Shown here one piece after another: positions 8,724 through 17,511 of a DNA stretch of 64,000 nt. Source of the DNA: Rhodopseudomonas palustris (GTDB lineage Bacteria > Pseudomonadota > Alphaproteobacteria > Rhizobiales > Xanthobacteraceae); assembly GCF_007005445.1 (NCBI RefSeq), contig NZ_CP041387.1:2666001-2730000 (forward strand), in the 5' to 3' direction. The notes beneath the pieces are model-generated. The model did no database searches and was not told the origin of the DNA. It saw only the letters and a list, made by a program, of their open reading frames with translations. A program made the position numbers and the translations under genes. Numbering within the stretch: the stretch's first letter is position 1; each line of letters begins with the position of its first letter.

Positions 8724-9386
8724 ATGCTGGATAGACTGCTCAGTCCGACCCTTGCGCTGGCGGCGGCTTGCGTCGTTGTCAGCCCTTCGGTTGCGCGGCC
8801 TCCCGTGACGCGGGCCGGCGCGATCCAGGTTCTGGCTGAAGCTGCCCCGGCACTGGCTCCCTTTCAGCATGTTCGATTCTGCATGCGTTATCCTTCGGAG
8901 TGCGCGTCGGATCGCGATCAGACCGACCGCATCGATCTCTCCCCATCGGCGCTCGAACTGCTGGAAACGATCAATCGGCGCGTGAATTCGGAGATTGCGC
9001 CGGTCCGGAAGGTCTACGGCTCGGATTTGCGCATCGGGTGGACGATCGGACCGAAGGCTGGAGACTGCAACGACTACGCCGTCACCAAGAGGCATCGCCT
9101 GATCGAAAGCGGTGTGCCTGCACGGGCGCTGCGCCTGTCGGTGGTGCGGACGCCCGATCAGGTCGGGCACCTCGTGCTCCTGGTCTCGACGACGGACGGC
9201 GACCTGGTGCTCGACAATCTGGCGCCATCGATCCGCTCTTGGCAGAGCACCGATTACGAATGGCTCAAGATCCAGTCGAGCGCTGATGCTCGTCTTTGGT
9301 TCGACGTCGGCAGAAAGGTCGCCGAGCCGTCGGACCGCCAAGGCCCGGTGGGACTTCAGCTCGCCGCGCAAAGAACCGCCGAGTAG
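8724..9386 (+). CDS. Transglutaminase-like cysteine proteinase (BTLCP family)
   Basis: A 220-residue exported protein of the bacterial transglutaminase-like cysteine proteinase family (PF06035, which includes LapG). It has an N-terminal signal sequence and the full catalytic triad: Cys115 in AGDCNDY, His149 in VGHLVLL and Asp164 in LVLDNLA. LapG-type members cleave surface adhesins in the periplasm under cyclic-di-GMP control. Here it sits inside the exopolysaccharide locus, so it may trim a surface protein linked to matrix production. No LapA-like adhesin or clear LapD lies nearby. A paralogue is at 63126-63743. Confidence 0.88.
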   Translation: MLDRLLSPTLALAAACVVVSPSVARPPVTRAGAIQVLAEAAPALAPFQHVRFCMRYPSECASDRDQTDRIDLSPSALELLETINRRVNSEIAPVRKVYGSDLRIGWTIGPKAGDCNDYAVTKRHRLIESGVPARALRLSVVRTPDQVGHLVLLVSTTDGDLVLDNLAPSIRSWQSTDYEWLKIQSSADARLWFDVGRKVAEPSDRQGPVGLQLAAQRTAE

Positions 9387-9463
9387 CCGAGGCCGGTCTG
9401 CCGGCTGGGATTGTCGAGCACCGCCGCGAACGGACAGCCAACCGATCGGGCCGCAAAGCGGCG

Positions 9464-10930
9464 TCAGACACGCACCCCGGAATTGCCGTGATCAGGTCGG
9501 CGATCGCCGGCAACCTCGTCTCGCTCCGTTCCGCGCTCCCGCGTGGCGAGGGCGAGTCCGCAGCCGAGCAGGATGCCGAAGGGAATCGAGTAGCCCGGGA
9601 CCTGCAGCGGAAAATCGATCAGCGAATGCAGATAAGTCATCACCATGATGCCGCTGATGGCACACAGAAAGGTCCGGCTAGCCCCGACCGAACGGGTGGC
9701 AGCCCGTGCCACAATGACCAGCGAGCCGGCGGCCGACATGCAGACGAGCAAGGCGATCGGAAGCCCCATTTCGACGGCGATTTCGATCAGTGTCGAGTGG
9801 GCGTAGTCCCAAACGCCCCACATCGACATGTCACTTCCTCGGAAAGCAGGAAAGACATCCGGAAACGCTCCGGCCCCGACGCCGAAGATCGGGCTCTCCA
9901 AAATCACTCGGAAAGCGTACTTGTAAGCCATCCAGCGGCCTTCATCGAACATGCCGCGCGTCATGACGCTCTGGCTTTGGGCCAGCCACCACGCGATCGC
10001 GATCAAGCCGATGGCCGAGATCAACAGACCATAGACAAGGCGAAGCCGTAGCTGACCGGCGACCATCTGGAGGATCGCGGCGAACAGCCCGAGTACGGCA
10101 CAAGCCAGGCCCGCACGAGAGCCGGTGGAGAGCAGCGCGAGGAAGCACAGCAGGCCCGCAGCGGCCCGAGCGGCGACCTGGATCCCTGCTGCCTCATTGG
10201 AAGGGCTGAGCATCACGAGCCGCAGCGAAAGCGAACCGAACGACTTCAGCTCTTGCTGGATCGAACATGCCCACAAGATCACCCCGGCCCCCAGCAAGGC
10301 GGCGGCCGTATTGTGATTGATGAAAGTGGCGGTCAAATCCGCCTGATATGCCGTCTTCGGCTGCCAAAGCACGAACCCAGGTGTGAAAGCCCGAGCCAGC
10401 AAACCGTAGAGCGCGTAGAGCAGGATCGAATAGCGAGCGACCTTGAACAGGGTCTCGGCATTGCTTCGCGAGGTCCCGATCCAGAAGCCCGCCAGCACCG
10501 AAGTGACGAGAAGCAGGAAATGCCCGGCAGATACGACCGGAATCTCCGCGCGAGCCGATAGTCTCGACGAGATCGGAAGATGGATCAGCTCGCTCGCCCG
10601 GTCCCAGGCGTCCGAGTTCGCTCCGGCCGATAGTCCGGGAATGATCTGGATGGCCGCGACAACGAGGTACGCGGCGCAGACCGTCAAAAACGCGATCAGG
10701 ACGCGGAATTGAGCGCCGGAAACAGAGCGCAGCGGTCTCCCGATCAGGCTGATCGACAGCACCACCACCCACGCCAGCACCCAGATATTGTCTACGGAGC
10801 CGAATGGCAGAGGCGCCAATGCGAACGCCGCAAGGGTGAGCCCTAGCTGGACCTTTCCGAGCGCTTCGGCGTGGGAGGACTTTGCGCCCACATCCACCGC
10901 CGAAGCAATCGGAGCGGTCCTATCGGTCAC
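9464..10930 (-). CDS. O-antigen ligase / Wzy-type polymerase family membrane protein
   Basis: A 488-residue polytopic protein with about ten hydrophobic segments and a longer periplasmic loop near residues 330-375 (FGVGAGAFPDVFPAF), the hallmark of the Wzy_C (O-antigen ligase/polymerase) fold. It would polymerise or ligate lipid-linked repeats at the outer face of the inner membrane. The GTG start at 10930 overlaps the TGA of the upstream Wza-type gene (GTGA), so the two are probably translationally coupled. It converges with the cysteine proteinase gene, leaving 77 bases between stops. Confidence 0.88.
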   Translation of the reverse strand: MTDRTAPIASAVDVGAKSSHAEALGKVQLGLTLAAFALAPLPFGSVDNIWVLAWVVVLSISLIGRPLRSVSGAQFRVLIAFLTVCAAYLVVAAIQIIPGLSAGANSDAWDRASELIHLPISSRLSARAEIPVVSAGHFLLLVTSVLAGFWIGTSRSNAETLFKVARYSILLYALYGLLARAFTPGFVLWQPKTAYQADLTATFINHNTAAALLGAGVILWACSIQQELKSFGSLSLRLVMLSPSNEAAGIQVAARAAAGLLCFLALLSTGSRAGLACAVLGLFAAILQMVAGQLRLRLVYGLLISAIGLIAIAWWLAQSQSVMTRGMFDEGRWMAYKYAFRVILESPIFGVGAGAFPDVFPAFRGSDMSMWGVWDYAHSTLIEIAVEMGLPIALLVCMSAAGSLVIVARAATRSVGASRTFLCAISGIMVMTYLHSLIDFPLQVPGYSIPFGILLGCGLALATRERGTERDEVAGDRRPDHGNSGVRV

Positions 10931-12147
10931 CAACGGGTCTTCGTGGCCGCGTTCACGTTGATGGCCGCGTTCGACACGTTCGACGTCGTGTTGGCCGTGT
11001 TGTTGATCAGGGTCAGCAGCTTGTAGTAGTCGACCACCCGCGCATTCGCGACATACATGACGTCCTTGCTTCTGATCTGGAAGCCGGAGGCCAGCAGCAT
11101 ACCGGACGGATCGCGCAGATTGACGTGATAGATGGTCGGAATGCGATCGTAGGTGAAGCGGTTCGTGTCGACTCCGAGCTTGTCGAGCAGCGACCGATCT
11201 TCGTAGCGGAACACGAAGACCTCGGCCGGATCCGACTGCTGATCGTTCAGACCGCCGGCCTTGCCGATCGCCTGGGCCAGCGTCAGGGATTCGACGTCGA
11301 AGGTCAGCTCGGAATTATAGCCGAACACGTTCTGATTGAGAGCGCCAAGGGCCGTGAAGGTCGGCGATTCTCTGGTGAGGAAGATCACGTCGTTGGGACG
11401 TACAAAAATGTTCTCGGACGGATCATGGACGATGCGGCTGAGAAGAACCTTCACCTTCTTGCCATCGCGCTGAAGCGTGACGTAGCTCTCGATCGCCTCG
11501 TACTTCGGTCCACCTGCGCGGGCGATCAGAGCGAGAAGCCGCTCGCCGACGCTGTTGAGCGCGAACACTCCCGGGGCGTTGACGTCACCCAGAACACTCA
11601 CGACGCTCGAATGCTGCTGGTTCAGGCTGACGACGACCTGCGGCTCGATCGCCCGATTCCGCAGCCGAGCGACCACGGCCTGCTGCACTTCCGGAAGCGT
11701 TCGTCCGGCCGCGGGCACTTCGCCGGCATAAGGAACAGAAATATTGCCGCGCTGGTCGACGGCCTGCGGCGGCAGATCGACGAAGTTACCGGGGCGAGCA
11801 CCCGCGGATTGCCCCGGAGTGAACAGACCCCCTGGCGCCGCTTCGAAGATCGAGATGTTCAGAACGTCTCCGACGCCGACCACCTGCTGCGGCTTCGGAC
11901 GCCTGTCTCGGAACGATCCCTTGAACGACACGACGTTGGGCTGCGACAGGAAGCCAATGGTATCTGCGGAGACATCGACCAGCGCATAGGGCAATGCGTT
12001 CGTCGACCTTATCCCGGCGGTCGCATAGTTCTCGACTGACTCACTCGAAGGCCCGGTGCCTGGCAGAACCGCACATGCCGACATCGAAATCAGCAACAGC
12101 AGACCAGCAAGCACCTGAAACGTCTTGCGCACCACGGGCAACCTCAT
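10927..12147 (-). CDS. Polysaccharide export outer-membrane lipoprotein (Wza/GumB type)
   Basis: The 406-residue protein carries a lipoprotein signal (LLLISMSAC lipobox) followed by the Poly_export domain (GDVLNISIFEA) and SLBB-type segments (GDVNAPGVFAL, GGLNDQQSDPAEVFVFR). Wza-type proteins form the outer-membrane exit channel. I placed the start at the ATG at 12147 because GGAGC lies 6-7 bases before it; a TTG at 12162 is the alternative. The gene forms a leftward operon with the Wzy-type gene and should work with the Wzc-type kinase encoded on the other strand. Confidence 0.92.
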   Translation of the reverse strand: MRLPVVRKTFQVLAGLLLLISMSACAVLPGTGPSSESVENYATAGIRSTNALPYALVDVSADTIGFLSQPNVVSFKGSFRDRRPKPQQVVGVGDVLNISIFEAAPGGLFTPGQSAGARPGNFVDLPPQAVDQRGNISVPYAGEVPAAGRTLPEVQQAVVARLRNRAIEPQVVVSLNQQHSSVVSVLGDVNAPGVFALNSVGERLLALIARAGGPKYEAIESYVTLQRDGKKVKVLLSRIVHDPSENIFVRPNDVIFLTRESPTFTALGALNQNVFGYNSELTFDVESLTLAQAIGKAGGLNDQQSDPAEVFVFRYEDRSLLDKLGVDTNRFTYDRIPTIYHVNLRDPSGMLLASGFQIRSKDVMYVANARVVDYYKLLTLINNTANTTSNVSNAAINVNAATKTRW

Positions 12148-12909
12148 TGCATCGCTCCACAAGGCCCGCGGTCAACCAGCTTCGGTGGGCGAGTCCAGGC
12201 GACGAACATAATCTGTGGCCTTGTCGGGACGCGAACGACCGCCCCTCCGAATCGAGCCTCGAATACTTCCCAGAAGCCTACTTACAGGGCACAGTGTTTT
12301 GAAGATGCTCCCCCCTCCCGACCTTCATTCTCCGGGAACACGTTGCAGTTGAGCCACACTGAACGGCGCTAACCAGTAGTCCTGTGACCCAAAAGTCCCG
12401 TTTGCGCCCTCGGTAGCCCTCTATTCCGGTCCGGTTACTCGACTGTCCAAGCCGAGCAGGCTGTCCGCCGGGCGTCATCGTGCCTCTCCCCGGACGGCCC
12501 ATGCTTCGACATCGGGCGGCTGCGCCCAGTGCGCCCCACGGGCGGCTGCCCCCCAAGTTCTCGCCGAACTCCCCTCAAGGCAGCCCCAAAGGCGCCGGAT
12601 CACACCTGCCCCTCCGCGCCGTTTCGCGACGTCCAGCAGGAACTAAGTGATTGGATGATTTTCAGAATACTACTTGGCATCGGCTCGCCGACCTGGCGAC
12701 CGACCTCCCCTCCTCAAATTCAACAAAGTTCCACTCAGTATCGCTCGGCAGTCATATGTTCATGCAATCTGGAGTGAGCGATCCTAGATTGCTGGGGGCT
12801 GAATCGGGGCTCGCGCCGAAAGGCGCTTGGGGGGAGAACTGCAAATGATCTATCAATCGAGCCTACCGAGCTGGGGTCACGCCGACGGAGGAAGCCGCGG
12901 GAGGCCGTA
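12148..12909. other. 762-base intergenic region with divergent promoters; no gene seen
   Basis: This stretch separates the leftward export operon from small rightward genes. Both strands carry only short frames with proline- and arginine-rich translations and poor starts. The part from 12650 to 12780 is noticeably AT-richer than its flanks and likely includes promoter sequence. I see no RNA fold or repeat I would name. Confidence 0.5.
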
Positions 12910-13161
12910 ATGGCGTATTTGGCTATTGCCTTGGCTCTGGCGGGGTTCTTGATTGGACTGAGATTTCGGCTCGTGGGACTGCTTCAAGCCCTCGCCGTGG
13001 TTCTGCTCCTGACGATCGGCATCTGTATTGGGTCTGGATACGGTTTTACAAAGACGATCGTGGTCGTGATCGCTGCTCAGGCAGTCATCCAGGCCGGGTA
13101 TTTCTTCGGCCTGCTGGCACAGACGCTGTATCAGTCCCGTCGCACCCGAATGGTTCTCTGA
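12910..13161 (+). CDS. Small hydrophobic membrane protein (83 aa)
   Basis: Three hydrophobic segments fill most of the 83 residues (AIALALAGFLIGL, LAVVLLLTIGICIGSGYG, IVVVIAAQAVIQAGYFFGLL), ending in a basic tail SRRTRMVL. GGGAGG just before the ATG is a strong ribosome-binding site. No family is recognised. It could be an accessory inner-membrane component of the polysaccharide locus or unrelated. Confidence 0.75.
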   Translation: MAYLAIALALAGFLIGLRFRLVGLLQALAVVLLLTIGICIGSGYGFTKTIVVVIAAQAVIQAGYFFGLLAQTLYQSRRTRMVL

Positions 13162-13407
13162 AAGCGCCACTCTGTCCCCACCGACGTTGTCGGATGGCCA
13201 GGGCAGCACCGGTCGACCGAGGCCTGCTCGCGCCTTCCGAAGCGGGTCTTCAGGTGAGATCCGCGCCCCTGAAGCCGCCGCCTCGCCTCTTCGGCGCAAG
13301 ATTGGCCTCTTGGATTGCGATCCTTGTGCTACAAGCGGACTGATGCCGCCCGCTTTTCCGGGTCGATATTTGGTGGGACGTTTGGATTCTGGTTTCGGAG
13401 ACTTGCC

Positions 13408-13689
13408 ATGAACTTGAGGAAGGTTGCGATCATTTCGCTGGTTTTCAGCAGTGCGGCCGTCGCGGCGTCCGAGCCGGCTTCTGCGCGAAATCGGCTCTAT
13501 CCCGTCACGACCTGCGGTCCTGACCAAGCCTACCTCTGCAAACTACACGGATCGTTCGATGATCCGCCCTTCCACTACAATCTCGCCATTCATCCGGGCT
13601 GCATCAAGACCGTCAGCAAGGGCCGCCGCTACGGACGTGAATATGTCATCGTTTGCGGTAGCCCGGAACGTCCGATGGTTTGGTGGTGA
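13408..13689 (+). CDS. Small secreted cysteine-containing protein (93 aa)
   Basis: The product has a signal peptide ending around EPASA at residues 24-28 and a mature part of about 65 residues with four cysteines (TTCGPDQAYLCKLHG, HPGCIK, IVCGS), which could form two disulfides in the periplasm. The ATG at 13408 starts directly with a lysine/arginine plus hydrophobic leader; a longer in-frame upstream extension would spoil the signal peptide. No family recognised. It converges with the small gene at 13747. Confidence 0.75.
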   Translation: MNLRKVAIISLVFSSAAVAASEPASARNRLYPVTTCGPDQAYLCKLHGSFDDPPFHYNLAIHPGCIKTVSKGRRYGREYVIVCGSPERPMVWW

Positions 13690-13746
13690 CCGCACGGTCG
13701 CTCAAAGAAGTCTGGCTGCGACGCAATGGCGGTTCGGAATAGGCGA

Positions 13747-13971
13747 CTACCTTTCCGGCCGCAGTCCGACATTGTTCGGCGAACTTTGACGACGTGAAAA
13801 GTCGTTTGCATTGCCTCTGCCGGCTTGAGATCGATCCGCCGGGACGATGTTGTTCGACCCGCGATCACGGACCAGGTTTCCGTACATATCTCGTTGTGGC
13901 GCCACACTCTGCGCCGACGCACTCGCGACCATCGACAGGATGGCGGGAACAACCAAGATCAACGCCCTCAT
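13747..13971 (-). CDS. Small secreted protein (74 aa), unknown
   Basis: A signal peptide (MRALILVVPAILSMVASASA) is followed by a short polar, disordered, asparagine- and arginine-rich part ending in NNVGLRPER. GGGAGG six bases before the ATG at 13971 fixes this start over an in-frame ATG six codons upstream. The mature part looks unstructured. Short exported proteins of this kind are common in Bradyrhizobium relatives, but I can give no function. Confidence 0.7.
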   Translation of the reverse strand: MRALILVVPAILSMVASASAQSVAPQRDMYGNLVRDRGSNNIVPADRSQAGRGNANDFSRRQSSPNNVGLRPER

Positions 13972-14341
13972 GAAATCCTCCCGGATCAAGACAGCCGAAG
14001 CGTAACTAATAATGAAGCAGTTGCAAATCGGCGAGCCGAAACATCGCTGTCGCGTTTGCAGCGCCGCCTGAACAACCAGCTCGGCGTTGAGGACACCGTG
14101 AACGGCTGCGCCGAATCAGCGGGCGGCGACCGCCGCGTCAGCCGCGGCGATGACGATCAAAGCCGTCGGCAGAACCGAGCGCACGCGGGCAAGATTGGGA
14201 AGCACTGCCGACCGAACCGAATGTGAATGCGTCTGCCCGAATCGAAGATCCGGATCGGGACCGTAGCGTCCTTGAAATCCGCTCCACGGAGGCCGTCTCT
14301 GCGGGCACGCCATCGACGGCGACGAACCGATCGGCTGGTTG
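13972..14341. other. Gap between small secreted gene and tRNA-Tyr; no gene seen
   Basis: About 370 bases with no credible coding frame. Base composition changes near here: the DNA to the right, starting with tRNA-Tyr and the rRNA methyltransferase, is clearly richer in G and C than the polysaccharide block to the left. Confidence 0.4.
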
Positions 14342-14429
14342 GTTGGTGGGGGAGGCAGGACTCGAACCTGCGAAGCCATGAGGCGGCTGATTTACAGTCA
14401 GCTCCCTTTGCCACTCGGGACACTCCCCC
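14342..14429 (-). tRNA. tRNA-Tyr (GUA anticodon), CCA encoded
   Basis: On the minus strand the sequence folds as a class II tRNA with a long variable arm. The acceptor stem GGGGGAG (14423-14429) pairs with CTCCCCC (14346-14352), followed by discriminator A and an encoded CCA (14342-14344). The anticodon loop CTGTAAA gives GUA, which reads tyrosine codons. The T arm GGTTCGAGTCC is canonical. Confidence 0.96.
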
Positions 14430-14638
14430 GCCCGTGCCGCCGGCCCAACGCCTGTGGCAGGCAAAACCGGGACCGGAAGCCGCAGCGAGCCCGCGGGCGG
14501 GCCTGCAACGCGGCGCGGTTATGGGCGATGCGGCCCCCTAAAGTCAACCAACCCCATGACGATTTCGACACTCCTTCGTCATATCGGACGATCGAGCCGA
14601 AATTGCCTTGCGTCGTGTTGCGTGAGACAAGCGCCGCC

Positions 14639-15466
14639 ATGAGCGACAGACCGCCGAATTCCCGCTTTTCCCGCCGCGACGGCCCGCCCCGCGGCAAGCC
14701 GCGCCCCGCCGGGTTCCGCCGCGACGCCCGCGAGCGCGACGGCGACGGGCCCGTGATCCTGTACGGCTGGCACACCGTGACGGCGGCGCTGGCCAATCCG
14801 CGGCGCAAGTTTCGCAAGCTGTGGCTGACCGAAAACGCCGCCCGCAAGCTCGCCGACGAGAACATCGACACCCGAATCGCGCCGGAGATCGTGCGGCCGT
14901 CGGAGATCGACCGCCGGCTCGGGCCGGATGCGGTGCATCAGGGGATGCTGGCCGAGGCCGACGCGCTGGAGACGCCGCGAATCGACACCCTGCCCGAGCA
15001 CGGCATCGTGCTGGTGCTCGACCAGATCACCGATCCGCACAATGTCGGCGCGATCCTGCGTTCGGCGGCGGCGTTCGCCGTGCAGGCGATCGTCACCACC
15101 GCCCGGCACAGCCCGGAAGCCACCGGCGTGCTCGCCAAATCCGCCTCCGGCGCACTGGAGCTGGTGCCCTTGGTGCTGGTGCAGAATCTCTCCCGGGCGC
15201 TGACCGAGCTGAACGAGCGCGGCTTTCTCACCGTCGGGCTCGACAGCGAGGGCGAGGACGACCTCGCCGCGGTCGCGCTGCGCCAGCCGCTGGCGCTGGT
15301 GCTCGGCGCCGAGGGCAAGGGCCTGCGGCAGCTCACGCGGCAGACCTGCACCACCGTCGCCCGGCTCGACATGCCGGGCGAAATCAAGAGCCTGAACGTC
15401 TCCAACGCGGCGGCGCTGGCGCTGTATATCGGAGCCAGCCGGCTCGGCCTGATGGGCCGCCGCTAA
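14639..15466 (+). CDS. rlmB: TrmH-family RNA 2'-O-methyltransferase (RlmB type)
   Basis: A SPOUT methyltransferase of 275 residues. The N-terminal part has the L30e-like substrate-binding domain (VILYGWHTVTAALANP); the C-terminal catalytic domain shows the three family motifs: DQITDPHNVGAILRSA, LALVLGAEGKGLR and IKSLNVSNAAALALY, which form the SAM-binding knot. RlmB methylates Gm2251 of 23S rRNA; the sister enzyme TrmH-type activity on tRNA cannot be excluded. A basic, proline-rich leader of about 35 residues precedes the domain. The ATG at 14639 is the first plausible start downstream of tRNA-Tyr. Confidence 0.9.
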   Translation: MSDRPPNSRFSRRDGPPRGKPRPAGFRRDARERDGDGPVILYGWHTVTAALANPRRKFRKLWLTENAARKLADENIDTRIAPEIVRPSEIDRRLGPDAVHQGMLAEADALETPRIDTLPEHGIVLVLDQITDPHNVGAILRSAAAFAVQAIVTTARHSPEATGVLAKSASGALELVPLVLVQNLSRALTELNERGFLTVGLDSEGEDDLAAVALRQPLALVLGAEGKGLRQLTRQTCTTVARLDMPGEIKSLNVSNAAALALYIGASRLGLMGRR

Positions 15467-15482
15467 GGTTCTCAACGCAGAA

Positions 15483-15511
15483 CGCCCGCCCGCATCGGCT
15501 GCGGACGGGCG
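15483..15511. terminator. Hairpin between convergent genes
   Basis: CGCCCG-C-CCGCA pairs with TGCGG-A-CGGGCG around a five-base loop, giving an 11-pair stem with one mismatch. It lies just after the methyltransferase stop and before the convergent secreted-protein gene, so it may end transcription from both sides. There is no U-tract on either strand, so its strength is uncertain. Confidence 0.4.
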
Positions 15512-15533
15512 GCCTGAGCCGGCGCGATGCCGA

Positions 15534-16037
15534 TCAGTAACGATGGTGATGCATCGGCCCGTGGGGGCGATGGCCGCGGTGCCAGCCGGCATGGTGGTGG
15601 CGGTGCGCCCCCGGCCGGACGTGATGGCGGCCGCGATAACGCACCACCGCCGGCCCCCACGACGGCTCTCCGATCACCTGATGGGTCATGGCGTGCGCAT
15701 AGGCGCCGCCGGTGTAGGCGGTGCCGGTGCGATACACCGAGACGGCACGCTCGTCGTAATAGGGACGCGGCGCGAACCGGCCCGGGCCGGTATAGGCCGG
15801 CCCCTGGTTGACGTAGTAATAGCGGGTCGGGTCCGGCAGGCGATCGAACGCCGCGGTGCCGTAGCCATAGCCGTAGCCGGTCTCGAACGTGGCGTAGCCG
15901 TTGCCGCACGGGCTGACCACCGGGCCGCACGGCCCGCAGCCGCCGCCGAACACACCTCCGCCGCAGGCCAGCGCCGGCGCGGCGCTCGCGGTCACCACGG
16001 CCAAGGCCGCGACCAGTCCGGAAACCAATGTACGCAT
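15534..16037 (-). CDS. Secreted Cys/Gly/Tyr/His-rich protein, unknown
   Basis: A clear signal peptide (MRTLVSGLVAALAVVTASAAPALA) leads into a cysteine- and glycine-rich start (CGGGVFGGGCGPCGP), a tyrosine-glycine repeat (GYGYGYG) and a strongly histidine-rich C-terminus (HRHHHAGWHRGHRPHG, then HHHRY). AGGAG lies six bases before the ATG. The histidine-rich tail might bind metal ions in the periplasm. No family recognised. Confidence 0.78.
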   Translation of the reverse strand: MRTLVSGLVAALAVVTASAAPALACGGGVFGGGCGPCGPVVSPCGNGYATFETGYGYGYGTAAFDRLPDPTRYYYVNQGPAYTGPGRFAPRPYYDERAVSVYRTGTAYTGGAYAHAMTHQVIGEPSWGPAVVRYRGRHHVRPGAHRHHHAGWHRGHRPHGPMHHHRY

Positions 16038-16094
16038 GCTACGCTCCTGTTCGATGTCGTGGTCGAGATCGTGGTGTCGGCGGCACGGGGGCCA

Positions 16095-16574
16095 TCACCG
16101 GTACGGCCGCGGGCCGGGCCGCGGCGGCTCGTCGAACGGCGGCGCAATCAGCACCTGGGGTTCGATCATCGGGGACGGCGGCGCCGGCTGCGGCGGGCGC
16201 GACTCCACTTCCCAGGATTGATGGAAGCTCTCCGCCGGCTTCGGCAGCTTGCGGTCCGGCGGCGGCTCGATCTCCAGCCGGCCGTAGCCCGGCAGCCGGT
16301 TCGAGCCCGGGTAATAATGGCCGACCTCCGGATACACCACCCGCCGGCTGCCGTAGATCGTCGGCTGCACATGGGTGCCGCGCTCCAGCCCCCAATCGCC
16401 CTCGATCATCGCATAGGACGCGTCGCGGCCGTTGATGATGATCGGCACGCCCGGCCGCCCCGGAATGACGATCGCCCGCCCGCCGCTCTCGGCGAGCGCC
16501 GGGGCCGCGGTGAAGGTCGCGGTCAGAAGCGCCAGCGCGGGCGCCAGACGTCGAAGGGTGAAGGGATCGGACAT
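16095..16574 (-). CDS. Secreted proline-rich protein, unknown
   Basis: The 159-residue product starts with an export signal ending near AAPALA. A short structured part (RAIVIPGRPGVPIIING) is followed by a proline-rich C-terminus (PPPDRKLPKPAE, PFDEPPRPGPRPYR) that looks extended. It lies 57 bases upstream of the histidine-rich secreted protein gene on the same strand, so the pair may be co-transcribed and act together outside the cytoplasm. Function unknown. Confidence 0.75.
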   Translation of the reverse strand: MSDPFTLRRLAPALALLTATFTAAPALAESGGRAIVIPGRPGVPIIINGRDASYAMIEGDWGLERGTHVQPTIYGSRRVVYPEVGHYYPGSNRLPGYGRLEIEPPPDRKLPKPAESFHQSWEVESRPPQPAPPSPMIEPQVLIAPPFDEPPRPGPRPYR

Positions 16575-16789
16575 GCGGCAAACGCTAAGGGAAAAGCCTG
16601 GCAGATGGGTTAAGGCACGGCCGGCAGCGGCCGGTAAGCCTAACGCGCAACCCGGGTTCGGGGTCCGTCCGCCGCGATAGATCGCAACGTCGTTAATGCC
16701 GGCTTTCGATCGGCGGTGCGCTCGGCGCCACGGAAACCGCTGCAGCGGCCTTGTCGAGCCGCGGCGGCGCTGCTAGCTGTCTGCCCGAT

Positions 16790-16864
16790 GCCGGCGTAGC
16801 ACAGCGGTAGTGCAGCGGTTTTGTAAACCGAAGGTCGGGAGTTCGATCCTCTCCGCCGGCACCA
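16790..16864 (+). tRNA. tRNA-Thr (UGU anticodon), CCA encoded
   Basis: A standard 72-base cloverleaf plus encoded CCA. The acceptor stem GCCGGCG pairs with CGCCGGC, the T arm carries GTTCGATC, and the anticodon loop TTTGTAA gives UGU, which reads threonine ACA codons. The first anticodon-stem pair (position 27-43) is a G-A mismatch; the other four pairs are standard. Confidence 0.95.
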
Positions 16865-16894
16865 TTGGGCTCGACGCAAAGCAGCTTCGCAGCG

Positions 16895-17341
16895 CTATGC
16901 GACGTCGTCCGTCTCCTGGGCGTAGGCCATTTCCATCACGATGGTGTAGAGCCGTTCGCCGACCAGATGCCCGGCGTGGAATCCGGTCTCGGCCTGCAGC
17001 CAGGCCAGCGCGTGCTGGTGGCGGGGCGACTGGCCGACATGCGCCATCGCCCAGTTGGGGAACGCTCGGACGGCGATCGGGCCCGCCAGCAACACCTGAA
17101 TGTCGCTGTGACGGCGGTCCTGCTGGATCGCCTCGAACACGGCTTCGACGGCGCTGCGGGGGCCTTCGAGCACCTGAGCGAAGAAGCCGCTGTTGAAGAT
17201 CAGCGCGCCGGTGATCCCTTCCCGCTCGTTGTGGGCGCGGGAGGTGGCGAGGATATCGGCGATTTCCGACGAGAGGCTGTCGAGCCCCCCTGCGATCCGG
17301 TTTCGGCTGACATAGAGAACGCGAAAAAGCTGCGCCTGCAT
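16895..17341 (-). CDS. BLUF-domain blue-light sensor protein
   Basis: A single-domain, FAD-binding BLUF photoreceptor of 148 residues. The residues that shape the flavin photocycle are present: Tyr10 in LYVSRN, Asn38 before REGITGAL, Gln56 in FFAQVLEG, and Trp97/Met99 in FPNWAMAHVG. About 45 residues follow the core domain and no output domain is fused, so signalling must occur through a partner protein. GAGGGA precedes the ATG. The next gene on the same strand, 170 bases upstream, is a PAS_5 protein, a possible partner. Confidence 0.93.
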   Translation of the reverse strand: MQAQLFRVLYVSRNRIAGGLDSLSSEIADILATSRAHNEREGITGALIFNSGFFAQVLEGPRSAVEAVFEAIQQDRRHSDIQVLLAGPIAVRAFPNWAMAHVGQSPRHQHALAWLQAETGFHAGHLVGERLYTIVMEMAYAQETDDVA

Positions 17342-17511
17342 CGAATCCCTCACCCGCTTGGGCGCTTCCCTCCTGTGTGAGCATCGGCCCCGAAACGCCC
17401 TCGGCCGACGCGCGACCGGGCCGGCCGAAGCTGTCCGCGATCCAGCACCACCGCCCGGCAACGACCGCAACGCGCGCCTGCCTCGCCCCGCCACGCCTGT
17501 TGCCGCACCGA

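Noticed and set aside
14339..14638. Extended frame reading through tRNA-Tyr into the methyltransferase gene
   Set aside because: The first 100 codons translate the tRNA antisense and have no ribosome-binding site; ATG 14639 is the sensible start.
16810..16840. Alternative reading of the tRNA at 16790 as tRNA-Tyr with GUA anticodon
   Set aside because: That would need a five-base anticodon loop; a standard seven-base loop gives UGU.
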